Below are positions 46,241-56,480 of a stretch of DNA of 64,000 nt, one piece after another. Position 1 is the first letter of the stretch. The number at the start of each line of letters is the position of its first letter. The notes under the pieces are model-generated. The model saw only the letters and a program-made list of their open reading frames with translations, was not told the origin of the DNA and did no database searches. Made by a program: the position numbers and the translations under genes. The stretch is taken from positions 20,310,001 to 20,374,000 of the forward strand of contig JAPQWV010000012.1 of the NCBI GenBank assembly GCA_027422505.1, given 5' to 3'. Source of the DNA: Craterostigma plantagineum. Its lineage: Eukaryota > Streptophyta > Magnoliopsida > Lamiales > Linderniaceae.

Positions 46241-46547
46241 GGGCCATTTACAATTCAGGCCCATGTTAAGTTTTATTAGTTTTTAAGATCCTGTCAGAAA
46301 ATTCATAGTTTTAAGCACCCCATTTCTGCAGAAACACTTGAGTGTTTTGCTGTACCACTTCACTGTTCACCAGTACCACTTCATGGATCTCCGATACCAG
46401 TTCATGTAACTGCATAACATTTGCATAAATTTAGGTCTTTATCTCTGAATTTCATAAAAATCGGGTCCTTAAAACTATGAATTTTCTGACAGGGACCTGA
46501 AACCTAATTTAAAGCATGTTTTTGGGCCTGAAACTTAATTTACACTG
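46241..46547. mobile_element. Foldback MITE (307 bp)
   Basis: The arms contain CTGTCAGAAAATTCATAGTT near 46294 and its complement near 46463-46485, with AGGCCC words further out on both sides. TTTTGAA flanks it on both sides (46234-46240 and 46548-46554). It is non-coding. Confidence 0.7.
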
Positions 46548-46554
46548 TTTTGAA

Positions 46555-47347
46555 TCTTAACTACAAAACATTCATCTCCCCCGTCCTTCTCACATTTTTT
46601 AAGGATGGGGAAGAGACCATCTTTCTTTTTTTTACTTATATTTGCCTTTTCACATTTTGGGCTTTTTTTCCTGTATCTCTCCTTGTGTTTGCTCGTTTCT
46701 CCACTTGTGGGAGCTCTTTCTCCTCTAGTAGGAGCGTTCTCTCCATTTATTGGAATGTCACACTCAAACACGACGAGTTTTAGAAGCTGAAGACGGAAAA
46801 AGTGATGACTATTTCAGATTTGAGTCCATTATCCATAGTTGTGGAGTTTTGATTAGATTTGCAGTAGGTTCTTTAGTTTTTCTTGTGTTTCTCTAGAACT
46901 TATTTTGCTTTCGAGTTTTTTTCCTTTAGTTCTGGTTTGACTCTTGGAGTAGAGATTTCATTTATATTGGATGGTCAATATATCCAAAAGATCTTGTCGG
47001 GATATTTAGTCATGTATCTTTATTTATATATTAAACTATCATTTTTAAAAAGAAACAAAAAAAGAAAAGAACTACAGATTGTGGAGAGAGGACTTATAAT
47101 TTTCTTTTGTTCAATAGTCAATGCCCAGCAGACGTCTTTGAGTCACAGTTGGGATTGGGAAGGTTAATATTTAAATAAATCAATTCAACAACTTTTACCA
47201 TCCAACAACAAAAGAATTGCTGTCCTCCTTTCCATCTTCGTCCTCCCAGCATTAATTTAGTCTACACAATTCTGATAGAAAGAAAGAAGAAAAGGGCTCC
47301 TCTTACTTTTGGTTCTAAGATTATAGGAAGGAAGAAAATCAAGAAAC
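46555..47347. other. Non-coding interval left of Copia E
   Basis: No recognised gene. The last bases GAAAC (47343-47347) are the left target duplication of Copia E. Confidence 0.4.
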
Positions 47348-47601
47348 TGTTGGAAATAAACTCACGCGAACACAGTGAACACGATCTTGTTTTGGTGCTG
47401 CTGAATCTGCAGCGTTTTCTGTAGTCTTTGCATTGCTTAAATAGAAGTTTACATGGAAACTAATAAATGCCTACAATCAGGCGACTAATTTAGCCTACGC
47501 TAATAAGGAAAAGATAATCACTTCCTAAGGAAAATACAATCATATCCTAAGCTAATCCTAAGCTAATTAAGGAAAGTAGATCACAAGGATTATTTCCCAC
47601 A
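47348..47601 (-). repeat. 3' LTR of Copia E
   Basis: 254 bp, same ends and order as the 5' LTR. The purine tract on its right marks it as the 3' copy. Confidence 0.96.
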
Positions 47602-47609
47602 ATCTCCTC

Positions 47610-50600
47610 CTAAGCCTTGTGTCCACCGTTGATGTCGATTAGGCCGATCTTGCCCCGTAGCTCATGAAACTTGGTCCTTCCAAGCGGCTTCGTCAGAATG
47701 TCGCCCAGCTGATCCTCACTTCTGATGAACTCTACATCAATCAAGCCTTCTTCTGCAGCCTCCCGGACGAAGTGGTATTTCACTCGAATGTGTTTACTCT
47801 GTCCGTGGAGTACCGGATTCTTGATCAAAGCAATGGCGGACTTATTGTCCACCCTCAGCATTGGCGCCCTTGCTGCTGTTCCCTGCACCTCGGACAACAC
47901 ACGAGCGAGCCACAATGCTTGACAAGCAGCATTAGCAGCTGCAATATATTCTGCCTCACAGCTGGATTGAGCCACCACCTTCTGCTTCATGGATTGCCAG
48001 GTGATCGGGCTGCCGCTGAGGAAGAAAATCACGCCAGTTGTACTTTTACTTGTATCAACATCCCCGGCGTAATCACTGTCGCTGAAGCCTGTCAGATAAG
48101 GCTCCTCCTTCTCCCTCCTGCCGAACCAGAGTCTCCAATCTTGGGTCCCAGCCACATAGCGCAGGATGCGCTTCACAGCAGCGAGGTGATCCTCGCGTAG
48201 ATCCTCCAGGAACCGACTCACATAGCCAACCGCAAACGCTAGATCAGGGCGAGTGTTGACCAAGTACCTTAAGCTCCCGACGACGCTCCTGTATGCCGTC
48301 GCATCGACCGGCGGCTCTGTGCTGAGCTTGCTCAACTTCAGGCGCAGTTCCATGGGTACATGACATGGGTTACAACCTGCCATGCCGCTCTTCTCCAGGA
48401 TCTTGCCGGCGTAGGCTCCCTGGCTCAGCGAGATCCCCCTCGCGCCCTGCTTCACTTCAATGCCGAGGTAGTAGTGAAGTAGGCCGAGGTCACTCATCTT
48501 GAATGCGGCCGCCATCTCCTCCTTGAATGACTTGATGTCGCCGTCGCTCGAGCCGGTGATCACGAGGTCATCGACATAGACCCCGATCACCAGCTGCTTG
48601 CCGTCGTTCTGCCTAATGTAGATGGCGTGTTCGGACGGGCTCTTCCTGAAGCCGAACGACAACAGCGTGCTGTCCAGCTTCGCGTTCCATGCGCGCGGCG
48701 CTTGATGCAGCCCGTACAACGCCTTTCGGAGCTTGAGCACCTTATGCTCCTTGCCGTTGATGATAAACCCTGGCGACTGCTCGACGTAGACCTCCTCCTC
48801 CAGGTCTCCATTCAAAAATGCCGACTTGACGTCCATGTGGTGCACCTCCCATCCCTCGTGCGCTGCGAGGGCGATGATCAGGCGCACCGAGTCTAATCGC
48901 GCCACCGGCGCGAACACTTCATCGTAGTCGATGCCGTGCCGCTGTGCATAACCCTTCACCACGAGGCGCGCCTTATACTTGGACACCGCCCCGTGCCCGT
49001 CCCTCTTCACTTTGAAGACCCACTTCAAGCCAATCGCCCGACGGCCCGGCGGGAGGTCGGCGAGAGACCACGTCCGGTTGTCCTCAATCGAGTCCATCTC
49101 CTCCATCATCGCCTTCCTCCAGCTGGGGTTGCGCTCCGCCTCGGCGAACGACGCAGGTTCGTCGGAGCTCATGGCGTGGAGTTCATCCGTCACCAGTGCC
49201 CGTGGCGCGAAGCCACACGGCGAAGCCAGACCAATGATGTTGTCGATTCTCCGAAATCGAAGGGGAGCGTCGTCGTCGTGGTCGGTATCTAGGTGCTCGC
49301 CGGCCTCGCTCGGCGGTGAGGCGAACTCCACCTCCTGTCCCCCGCTGGATCCCGTAGGTATAGCTCCTCCACCACCATGAGGCGATACCGGCGGCGTCAG
49401 CTCACCCTCCTCAGTTGCAGTTCCAGGTGCCTCCTCATTGCCATGGGCCACCGGAGGTCCCTGGTTTGCGATCGAGTACTCTACCGTGAACACGTCGTCG
49501 TTGCCGTTCGGCTTGTCGTCGACCTGTACAGAGCCCCAGTCCCACTGTGCTCCCTCGTCAAACACCACGTCGCGCGTCACGTGGACACGCTTCGTGACAG
49601 GGTCGTAAGCGCGGTACGCTTTGGAGCCGCGCTCGTAGCCGATGAAGATCATCTTACAGCCACGATCCTCGAGCTTCTTCAGATGCGGCATCGTGTTCCG
49701 AACGTAGACGATGCATCCGAACGTCCTCAAGTGATGCACTGCCGGCTTCTTCCCATGCCATGCTTCGAACGGCGTCATGCCGTCCACGCTCTTCGTCGGG
49801 CATCGGTTGAGGATGTATACCGCGGTGGTCACAGCCTCGCCCCAGAACCATCCCGGCAGCCCCTTCGCCTTGAGCATACTCCTCGCTGTCGCCACTACCG
49901 TCCCATTCCGTCGCTCGACCACGCCGTTCTGCTGCGGGCTGTATGGTGCAGTGTGTTGGCGATGTATCCCTTCTCCCGCGCAATACTTCGCAAACTCGAT
50001 CGACGTGAATTCTCCACCACGATCGGTCCGAAGCGCCCCTAATTTCAGCCCGGACTCCCCCTCTGCCCGTGCTTGGAGTTCCTTGAAGGCCGCCGCGGCA
50101 CGATCCTTTGAAGGGATCGCCGCTACCCACATGTATCGGCTGAGGTCGTCGACGAGCAACAAGAAGTACTTGTTGCCGCTTGGGGTCGTTGGCGTGATCG
50201 GCCCGCACAGATCGCCATGCACAAACTCAAGTCGCTGCTTCGCGCGGTACTCTCCTTTCGCCGGAAATGGGGTGCGCCTCTGCTTCCCAGCTAGGCATGC
50301 ATCGCACAGCTGGTCTACCTGCCCGATCTCCGGCAGGCCGCGCACCAGCTCCTCCCGAGCTAGCTTCCGGAGCGCCGCCATGTTGACATGGCCGAAGCGA
50401 TCATGCCAGCGCCATGCCACCTCGTCGCCGCACCCGCGCACCGCTAAGCACGTCGGCGGTGCTATTTTGATCCGAAGAAGGTATAGACGGTTCGCCTCGC
50501 GCGTCACCCTTGCCAATAGTTGACCGCCGAGCTCCCGAATCCGCATCACGCCATCTTCGATCCCGATCTTGTAGCGGACCTCGTCGAGCTGACCAAGACT

Positions 50601-51908
50601 CACGATGTTCGTCGTCAATCGTGGAATGAAGTAGACACCGTCGAGTGAACGGAGCTCCCCGTTCTTGCACACAAAGATGACGGTGCCCCGCCCTTCAATG
50701 CGTGCCACCGAGTCGTTGCCGAAACGCACGGTGCCTCGTACCGCCACGTCGAGCTTCGAGAAGGCGGTCCTAGACCCGGACATGTGATTGGTTGCCCCCG
50801 AGTCAAGGACCCACGTCTCCGCCTCCCGTTCATCTTCTTCTTCTCCGAGCTGCGCGAACACCTTCTCTTCGCGAATCTCGACCTGGGCCACGGACGACGT
50901 CGCCGAAGTCGCCGTCGGTGGGGAGAGAATGGGGGAGCACTTTGCGAGACAAAGTGAGGCGTCTTCCTCTTCGTGGACTGCATGGGCCTGCGCCTTCTTG
51001 GGCTTCGACCAGCACTCCCGGGCCCAGTGGCCCAACTTCCCACAATTTCGGCACTCGTCGCCTGCGCGCTTGTTCGAAGTAGCCGGCCCACTCGACGACT
51101 CGCCAGCTCGCCCACGACCGCGCCCACGTCGGCCGCCTCCTCTGTTCGCGCCACGACCGCGTGAGTGGTTCTCCGCCTCCCGCTTCTTTCGTTGCGCGTC
51201 CCACTGCTCCTCAGTGAGATACAGCTTGCCCTCGTGCTGTAGTGACGCCGGAGGTCCATTCAACTCCTCCTCCGCCTCTTGCAATCGCCCGGTGAGATCG
51301 GCGACCGTCATGGTGGATGGATCGAGCAGGGTCTTGATCGCAATCGCGATCTGCTTGAAGCGGGAAGGCAGACTTCGTAGCATCTTAGCTACGATTTCCT
51401 TTTCCTCCATCTCCTCTCCCAACGTGGTAAGGTGCGCCGCCATGCCATTAAGTCGCAGTGCGAACTCCTCGACGGTCTCGCCGTCGTTGAACGTGGCGAG
51501 GTCGAATTTTCGACGCAGCTGTTGCGCCGTTGCCTTCTTCACACGATCGTCCCCGATCCGCATGGTCGCGATCGCGTCCCAGGCCTCCTTGGCCGTCTCC
51601 TTGGAGCCGATCGTCGACACCATCTCGGGCGGGACCGCACTCACCAACGCATCGAGCGCCATCATGTCTTCCTGCTCATCGGCAGTGCCCTTCTCGATGG
51701 CGTTCCATAACGCTCTCGCCTTCAGCTTCACCTTCATCATGAGCGCCCAGTCAGAGTAGTTGGTCTTGGTGAGAACGGGGTAGCTATTCCCGCCGCCCAC
51801 CTCACGAATCACTCTCTGGATCACGGTGCCGGAGGCATCGGCTTTCTTGCTCCCATCGCCTACGATCACGGCGCCGGAGGCATCGCCTTTCTTGCTCTCA
51901 TCGCCCAT
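47610..51908 (-). CDS. gag-pol: Gag-Pol polyprotein of Copia E, uninterrupted, 1,432 residues
   Basis: One frame encodes all Copia functions. Gag occupies about residues 1-300, with zinc knuckle CRNCGKLGHWAREC at 286-299 preceded by an RGRG-rich stretch. The protease DSGATNH is at 369-375. Integrase has its zinc finger (H502, H507, C535, C538) and catalytic D566, D629 and E665 (D-x35-E). Reverse transcriptase spans about 930-1110 with DVKSAFLNGDLEEEVYV and YVDD. RNase H has SDSDYAG, SSCEAEYIAA and RVDNKSA, ending near the C-terminus. The start ATG is 18 bp from the primer site, so the leader is almost absent. All catalytic residues I checked are present. The frame is markedly GC-rich while the flanks are AT-rich. 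Expression would depend on the right-hand LTR. Confidence 0.96.
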   Translation of the reverse strand: MGDESKKGDASGAVIVGDGSKKADASGTVIQRVIREVGGGNSYPVLTKTNYSDWALMMKVKLKARALWNAIEKGTADEQEDMMALDALVSAVPPEMVSTIGSKETAKEAWDAIATMRIGDDRVKKATAQQLRRKFDLATFNDGETVEEFALRLNGMAAHLTTLGEEMEEKEIVAKMLRSLPSRFKQIAIAIKTLLDPSTMTVADLTGRLQEAEEELNGPPASLQHEGKLYLTEEQWDAQRKKREAENHSRGRGANRGGGRRGRGRGRAGESSSGPATSNKRAGDECRNCGKLGHWARECWSKPKKAQAHAVHEEEDASLCLAKCSPILSPPTATSATSSVAQVEIREEKVFAQLGEEEDEREAETWVLDSGATNHMSGSRTAFSKLDVAVRGTVRFGNDSVARIEGRGTVIFVCKNGELRSLDGVYFIPRLTTNIVSLGQLDEVRYKIGIEDGVMRIRELGGQLLARVTREANRLYLLRIKIAPPTCLAVRGCGDEVAWRWHDRFGHVNMAALRKLAREELVRGLPEIGQVDQLCDACLAGKQRRTPFPAKGEYRAKQRLEFVHGDLCGPITPTTPSGNKYFLLLVDDLSRYMWVAAIPSKDRAAAAFKELQARAEGESGLKLGALRTDRGGEFTSIEFAKYCAGEGIHRQHTAPYSPQQNGVVERRNGTVVATARSMLKAKGLPGWFWGEAVTTAVYILNRCPTKSVDGMTPFEAWHGKKPAVHHLRTFGCIVYVRNTMPHLKKLEDRGCKMIFIGYERGSKAYRAYDPVTKRVHVTRDVVFDEGAQWDWGSVQVDDKPNGNDDVFTVEYSIANQGPPVAHGNEEAPGTATEEGELTPPVSPHGGGGAIPTGSSGGQEVEFASPPSEAGEHLDTDHDDDAPLRFRRIDNIIGLASPCGFAPRALVTDELHAMSSDEPASFAEAERNPSWRKAMMEEMDSIEDNRTWSLADLPPGRRAIGLKWVFKVKRDGHGAVSKYKARLVVKGYAQRHGIDYDEVFAPVARLDSVRLIIALAAHEGWEVHHMDVKSAFLNGDLEEEVYVEQSPGFIINGKEHKVLKLRKALYGLHQAPRAWNAKLDSTLLSFGFRKSPSEHAIYIRQNDGKQLVIGVYVDDLVITGSSDGDIKSFKEEMAAAFKMSDLGLLHYYLGIEVKQGARGISLSQGAYAGKILEKSGMAGCNPCHVPMELRLKLSKLSTEPPVDATAYRSVVGSLRYLVNTRPDLAFAVGYVSRFLEDLREDHLAAVKRILRYVAGTQDWRLWFGRREKEEPYLTGFSDSDYAGDVDTSKSTTGVIFFLSGSPITWQSMKQKVVAQSSCEAEYIAAANAACQALWLARVLSEVQGTAARAPMLRVDNKSAIALIKNPVLHGQSKHIRVKYHFVREAAEEGLIDVEFIRSEDQLGDILTKPLGRTKFHELRGKIGLIDINGGHKA

Positions 51909-51926
51909 GGTCCCTGGATGAAACTC

Positions 51927-51938
51927 GCTCTGATACCA
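51927..51938 (-). promoter_or_regulatory. Primer binding site of Copia E
   Basis: The minus strand reads TGGTATCAGAGC, exactly the initiator tRNA-Met complement, two bases from the LTR. Confidence 0.96.
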
Positions 51939-51940
51939 AT

Positions 51941-52194
51941 TGTTGGAAATAAACTCACGCGAACACAGTGAACACGATCTTGTTTTGGTGCTGCTGAATC
52001 TGCAGCGTTTTCTGTAGTCTTTGCATTGCTTAAATAGAAGTTTACATGGAAACTAATAAATGCCTACAATCAGGCGACTAATTTAGCCTACGCTAATAAG
52101 GAAAAGATAATCACTTCCTAAGGAAAATACAATCATATCCTAAGCTAATCCTAAGCTAATTAAGGAAAGTAGATCACGAGGATTATTTCCCACA
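51941..52194 (-). repeat. 5' LTR of Copia E
   Basis: 254 bp. It carries the element's promoter by position. It repeats CTAAGCTAAT and AAGGAAA words and matches 47348-47601. Confidence 0.96.
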
Positions 52195-52607
52195 GAAACT
52201 TGTGCAGAATTACTCGTTCATCAAAATCCTTGCTTGATTGTCCCATCACTGTAACGTTGTTTCTGTATTGCGCGATAATTTCAACTTCAAAAGGTAAGAA
52301 GTTTCGCTATAGTTGCGCGATGATTTGTAACGAACATTTTGCAATAAAGTCTTACACGATGATTTTGGGTCGAGATAAAGTTTAATTTTTGGTGATATTA
52401 GAATTGGGTTAGCAGAATTATGGCCATCATTCGACTGTTAAGTGTTTAGTTAGTGGGAATTTTATGCCAATATCTTCTTGTTTATGTTCTGAGGGTTTTC
52501 ATTCATTGCATATTTCTTTCTTAAATTACTCTTTTGTTCTTAGTTAGTACTCTGTTCTAATATTCACAGTGCAGAACTTCAAGACAAAGTTAATTGAGGG
52601 GAAGATA

Positions 52608-55600
52608 ATGAATTGTCTCCACTCAAAGGAACATTTGCTCGAAGATAAAATCGTACCCTCTTCTGAAATTGTCGCCACCAATGGCATTTTCTCTCCTCAA
52701 AGCGGTAGCAACAAGGAAAATCGACACTGGCAATATAGAAGTGGTAGTTTAAATTACGAGGTTCTCTTTCTTAGTGTTGATTGGTGCTCATCATTTGCTC
52801 TTCAATTTTCACTCGGTTCGGTTTCAAGGAAATCAGCAGGGAAATGAGAATGAAACGGAAAAAAGAAAACTAGTTTCCATGTCTGGTTGATCGAAGAAAT
52901 AGATTAAGACAAGAAAAGAAATGCAGCTTAAGTTTATACTTCAGAGTAAGAAATTTTCTTTTTCCTGTCGTTTACTCGGTTAACCGAGGCACCCAAGTCT
53001 ATAGCTATGACTACTTTCTTTAGTCCAAACACAACCTTAGTACTTTCCTTCTTACGAGGTTGCCTTTCTTTCCTTAACGTAATTTTGTGACGTGCGCATT
53101 TTTTCAGGAAGCTAGAGCATTGTTAGGAGGTATGAATATCGGAAAGGGTACATCGAAGCAGCTTTACATGTCTTTGAAGGTATCGATATAAATGCAATGA
53201 CTTCGAAAATGAGGATCACCCTCTCTATGATCGGCGAAACTCAAGGAGACGCTCTCAGAAGTATGCATCTCCGCCGTGTGTCGATACACGCTGTTAATTT
53301 GCTTTTCGAAGCGATGTTTTTGAAAGCGAAATCGTTAGAAGCTCTTAGGAGGTATAAAGGTAAACTTCTTACCTTTCAACAAAGTGCTTGTGTGAGTTTA
53401 GACCAATGTAGGTACACTTATATCATGGCTATTGCTTGGCAATGTTAGGATATATTTGGTTTCAAGAAAATGTTTTTAATAAGTTTTTCTTTTGTTTTCC
53501 TCACTAAGTGGTGGCGAAATTAATTTTCCTTAGTTTTAAATACAAACGTAGGTTGTGTTTGGTTCGAAGAAAGTAATGAGGAAATGGTTTTAATAAGTCT
53601 TTCTTTCGGTCCTCACCATTTAGTGAAAATTTAGTTTGCCTTAGTTTTAAGTAGAAACCTAGGCTGTGTTTGATCTGAAGAAGGCAGCGTGGAAAAGAAA
53701 CTGGGGAGAAAATGGTTTTATTAAGTTTCTTTTTTTCGTTTTCCGCACCATTTTATGAAGATGTTATTTTCCATAGTTTTAAGTACACTTAAATCTGCAT
53801 TTTCTTTTTCTTTTCCTCATCCATTTCTTCAATCAACCAAAAGAAAAAACAGTTCTTCTCCATTTCATTTTCCTTATTTTTTACCAATTTTCTTAAACCA
53901 AAGTCCAACTGAGTGTCTACAATCGAAGATTTTGACTCGTTTATTTTCCAAAATTGCCTTCGCAGAAGCCACTCAGTTGTGCTCAACAATTCTCGATCTC
54001 ATCGAATCTTCATCGCCACTAACATTTCCCGAGAACTTAGGCCCCGACAATAAGTTGCAGGAGACGCTCAACAAGGCCGCCGAGCTTCTCCCCAAACTAT
54101 ACAAACTCTCCGATTGTCCTAAAGAAGCAATCTCGGCATACCGAAGAGCCCTACTCATGGACCTTAGACCAACGAACTACGTCCAAAATCCAAAAAGAAT
54201 TCGCAATCTTTCTCCTATACAGTGCAACCGAAGCTTTGCCCCCTAACCTATGGTCCCAAATGGAAAGCTCTTACGTGCCCAAAAACAACGTCTAAGAAAG
54301 GCCTCGCTAAAGAGAATCGAATTCGACCCTTCGATCGAAGATCACCTCACCTTTGCTCTATCAGAATCAGTGTCCAACGTGCTATTGCCTTTGGCCAATC
54401 AAATCGAAGAGCTTCTCCTCGTTATCGATAGGAATGAACTCTACCATGTATTAGCCTTCTGTTATCAGGGAGAAGGCAACAAATCGAACGCATTGGAACT
54501 ATGGAGAAAATTACTATCTAAGAACGACAAAGACGATGCTACGTTCTTACAAGCCTTAGTATTCGCTTAAAAAACATGCTCCTCGAGCGAAGACGGAGTT
54601 ATTTTCGCCCTTAGAGCAGTTAGAAACCGACCCACAAGGCGTAATGAGATGTCAGGCGTCGCAAATTGCATGCTAGGCGTCGCACTTTCCGCCAGCTGTA
54701 ATAACTCTGTTAAAACAGAAAGAGAAAGGGTCGAAAGGCAGTTAGAGTCGTTGAAATTCATGGAAGTCGCTGCGAAGATGATGAAGATGATGAACATTAA
54801 CGTCGTCTACAATCTTTGCTTGGAAAATGCCGTACTGAGGAAATTGGACCGAGCACTTAATGGGGCGAAGCGATTGGTGAAAATGGAAGGGGGTCGGGGC
54901 AAAGCAGGTGGGTTTTGAGAAACGTTTATCGGTCGTCGAAAGCGTCGTGGACGCTGCTATGGAATAGTCGGGCGTTTGGGAAAGGGGAGAGTTGCTGAGA
55001 ATGAAGACTTACTCGAAGATTCTTGCGTTGCTACAGCTGCAGAGCAAGAGCTTTGGCTCGGGGGAAGAAGGTTTTCGAGGTATTTCTGGCAAAACGGCAT
55101 TTTTTTTTTTCCAAATTCGTTGCGTATGGAAAGTGTAAAGTTGTAACTAATTTTAAGGGCGGGAAGAACGTCGAACAGGAAATATGGCATGAATTGGCTT
55201 CAATGCAAACAAAGTTGAGGCCTGACTTCGCAAATCCGAAGCCATTTGCTCCTTTTCTGCTCCCAGATGTCATGCGACTGGTATTTCAATTTTGTTTTGA
55301 TTTATCTTTTTCCGATGGCCCTTATTCGTAATCTATTTTACTTGCTACGATACCGTTGAATTTCGATATAACATATCCCAAACTGCAGAGGCTGCGACTA
55401 ATCTTCAGGGGCTAGATCAAAATGTCCCAAATTAACCTAACACGATAGTCAAAATCGCTAGTGGGCTTGAGCGGGAATACTCCAGGATCATAAAAAAATG
55501 CAGAGCCTAGAGGGGGATGAACATTGCCTTTCTATTATGACAACATTATTCCATGATTAAAACAGGAAAACAAGACCTTGACATCCATAATTTTTTTTCT

Positions 55601-56158
55601 GTCACACTGGAGTTTCTTCACACACTCCGAGGATGAGATTAATCTTCGGGAATCACGTGAATATGTCTCAAATCCACTGGTAGTCATGAAGTTTGATATG
55701 ACATCCATAGTTGTCACTGGTAGACGGAAAAAACTCGTCTTTTGCCACTAATTTCGTAGGTCCTAGAATATATATACTACGAAAGAAGAAACGGTTATAT
55801 GCAGAATTTCTTAATTAAATATGCAGGCTTACTACACGAAGCTCAAGACAAGCACAAAGAAGCGCAAAAGGCGTAGGAGATGGCGCTCGAAGTCGATCCA
55901 TCGCACGTCCCAAGCTTAGTCTCAATGGCTACGTTCCTAGGAAAGATCGGCTGCAATTCTCAGGGCATAATGCGGAGTTTTCTCGCCGAAGCTTTAAGAC
56001 ATGATAGAATGAACTCTTCTGCTTGGTATAATATGGGATTGGTATATAGTGATGGTTATGAAGTTGGTGGTGGTATCAGTAGTTCATTGGAAGCTGCTGA
56101 GTGTTTTGTGGCTGCTGAGGTTCTTGAGGAAACTGAGCCAATAGAGCCCTTCAGATGA
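52608..56158 (+). pseudogene. NPGR2-like TPR protein pseudogene
   Basis: The family (No Pollen Germination 1 and its relatives) are calmodulin-binding tetratricopeptide proteins linked to pollen tube growth and signalling at membranes. Four exons remain: 52608-52760 (MNCLHSKEHLLEDKIVPSSE), 53108-53359 (EARALLG, then TSKMRITLSMIGE), 53966-55280 (LQETLNKAAELLPKLYKLSD, LKRIEFDPSIEDHLTFALSE, MNINVVYNLCLENAVLRKLD) and 55827-56158 (MALEVDPSHVPSLVSMA, to the terminus VLEETEPIEPFR). All borders keep GT-AG. Lesions: frame changes near 53131, 54157, 54895 and 55215; stops at about 54283 (with about 10 codons lost), 54568 and 55876. It is a non-processed relic and too damaged to encode the protein. The start is uncertain, and NPGR2 is preferred over NPG1 from the N-terminal words. 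Confidence 0.9.
53449..53770 (+). repeat. Three tandem ~105-bp repeats in the NPGR relic intron
   Basis: Units near 53449, 53551 and 53660 start TTGGTTTC/TGTTTGGTTCG/TGTTTGATCTG and share GAAAATGGTTTTAATAAGT and CCTTAGTTTTAAGTA words. Confidence 0.75.
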
Positions 56159-56480
56159 ATCTATAATTTTCTTTCCCACCATGTATCTAATACCTTATTT
56201 CTACCATAACTAGCAATAAAAAGATGAATTATTGAAGATGCCTAACTACGAGTGCGCCAACTCTTATCTGTCCTATATACAAGTCAGAAGAACGATTTGA
56301 AAGTCGTCACTATCACTCCAGCCGAAAAGTTTTTACATTTTCTTACCTGTTTATTGCGCGTAAGTATGATACATACGTACAAACGTACGTAGGCTAATGT
56401 AATGAATGATCCATTGCAAACAAATTTCTTAGCCTGAGATAAGCTAAGGTAATAACTAATAAGCCATATTCAAACTTACA

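Larger units (their letters stand above)
47348..52194 (-). mobile_element. Copia LTR retrotransposon E, structurally intact (4,847 bp)
   Basis: The LTRs (47348-47601 and 51941-52194) are both 254 bp, TGTTGGAAATAAAC to TTTCCCACA, and differ at one position by eye (ACAAGG against ACGAGG near the end). The 5-bp duplication GAAAC is perfect (47343-47347 and 52195-52199). Primer site, purine tract (GGAGGAGAT on the minus strand) and one complete Gag-Pol frame are all present. By structure it could be autonomous and its insertion is recent. Confidence 0.97.

Noticed and set aside
49377..51759. Long plus-strand open frames (up to 323 codons) opposite Copia E
   Set aside because: They are antisense shadows of a GC-rich coding frame with arginine/serine/proline-biased composition and no known domain.
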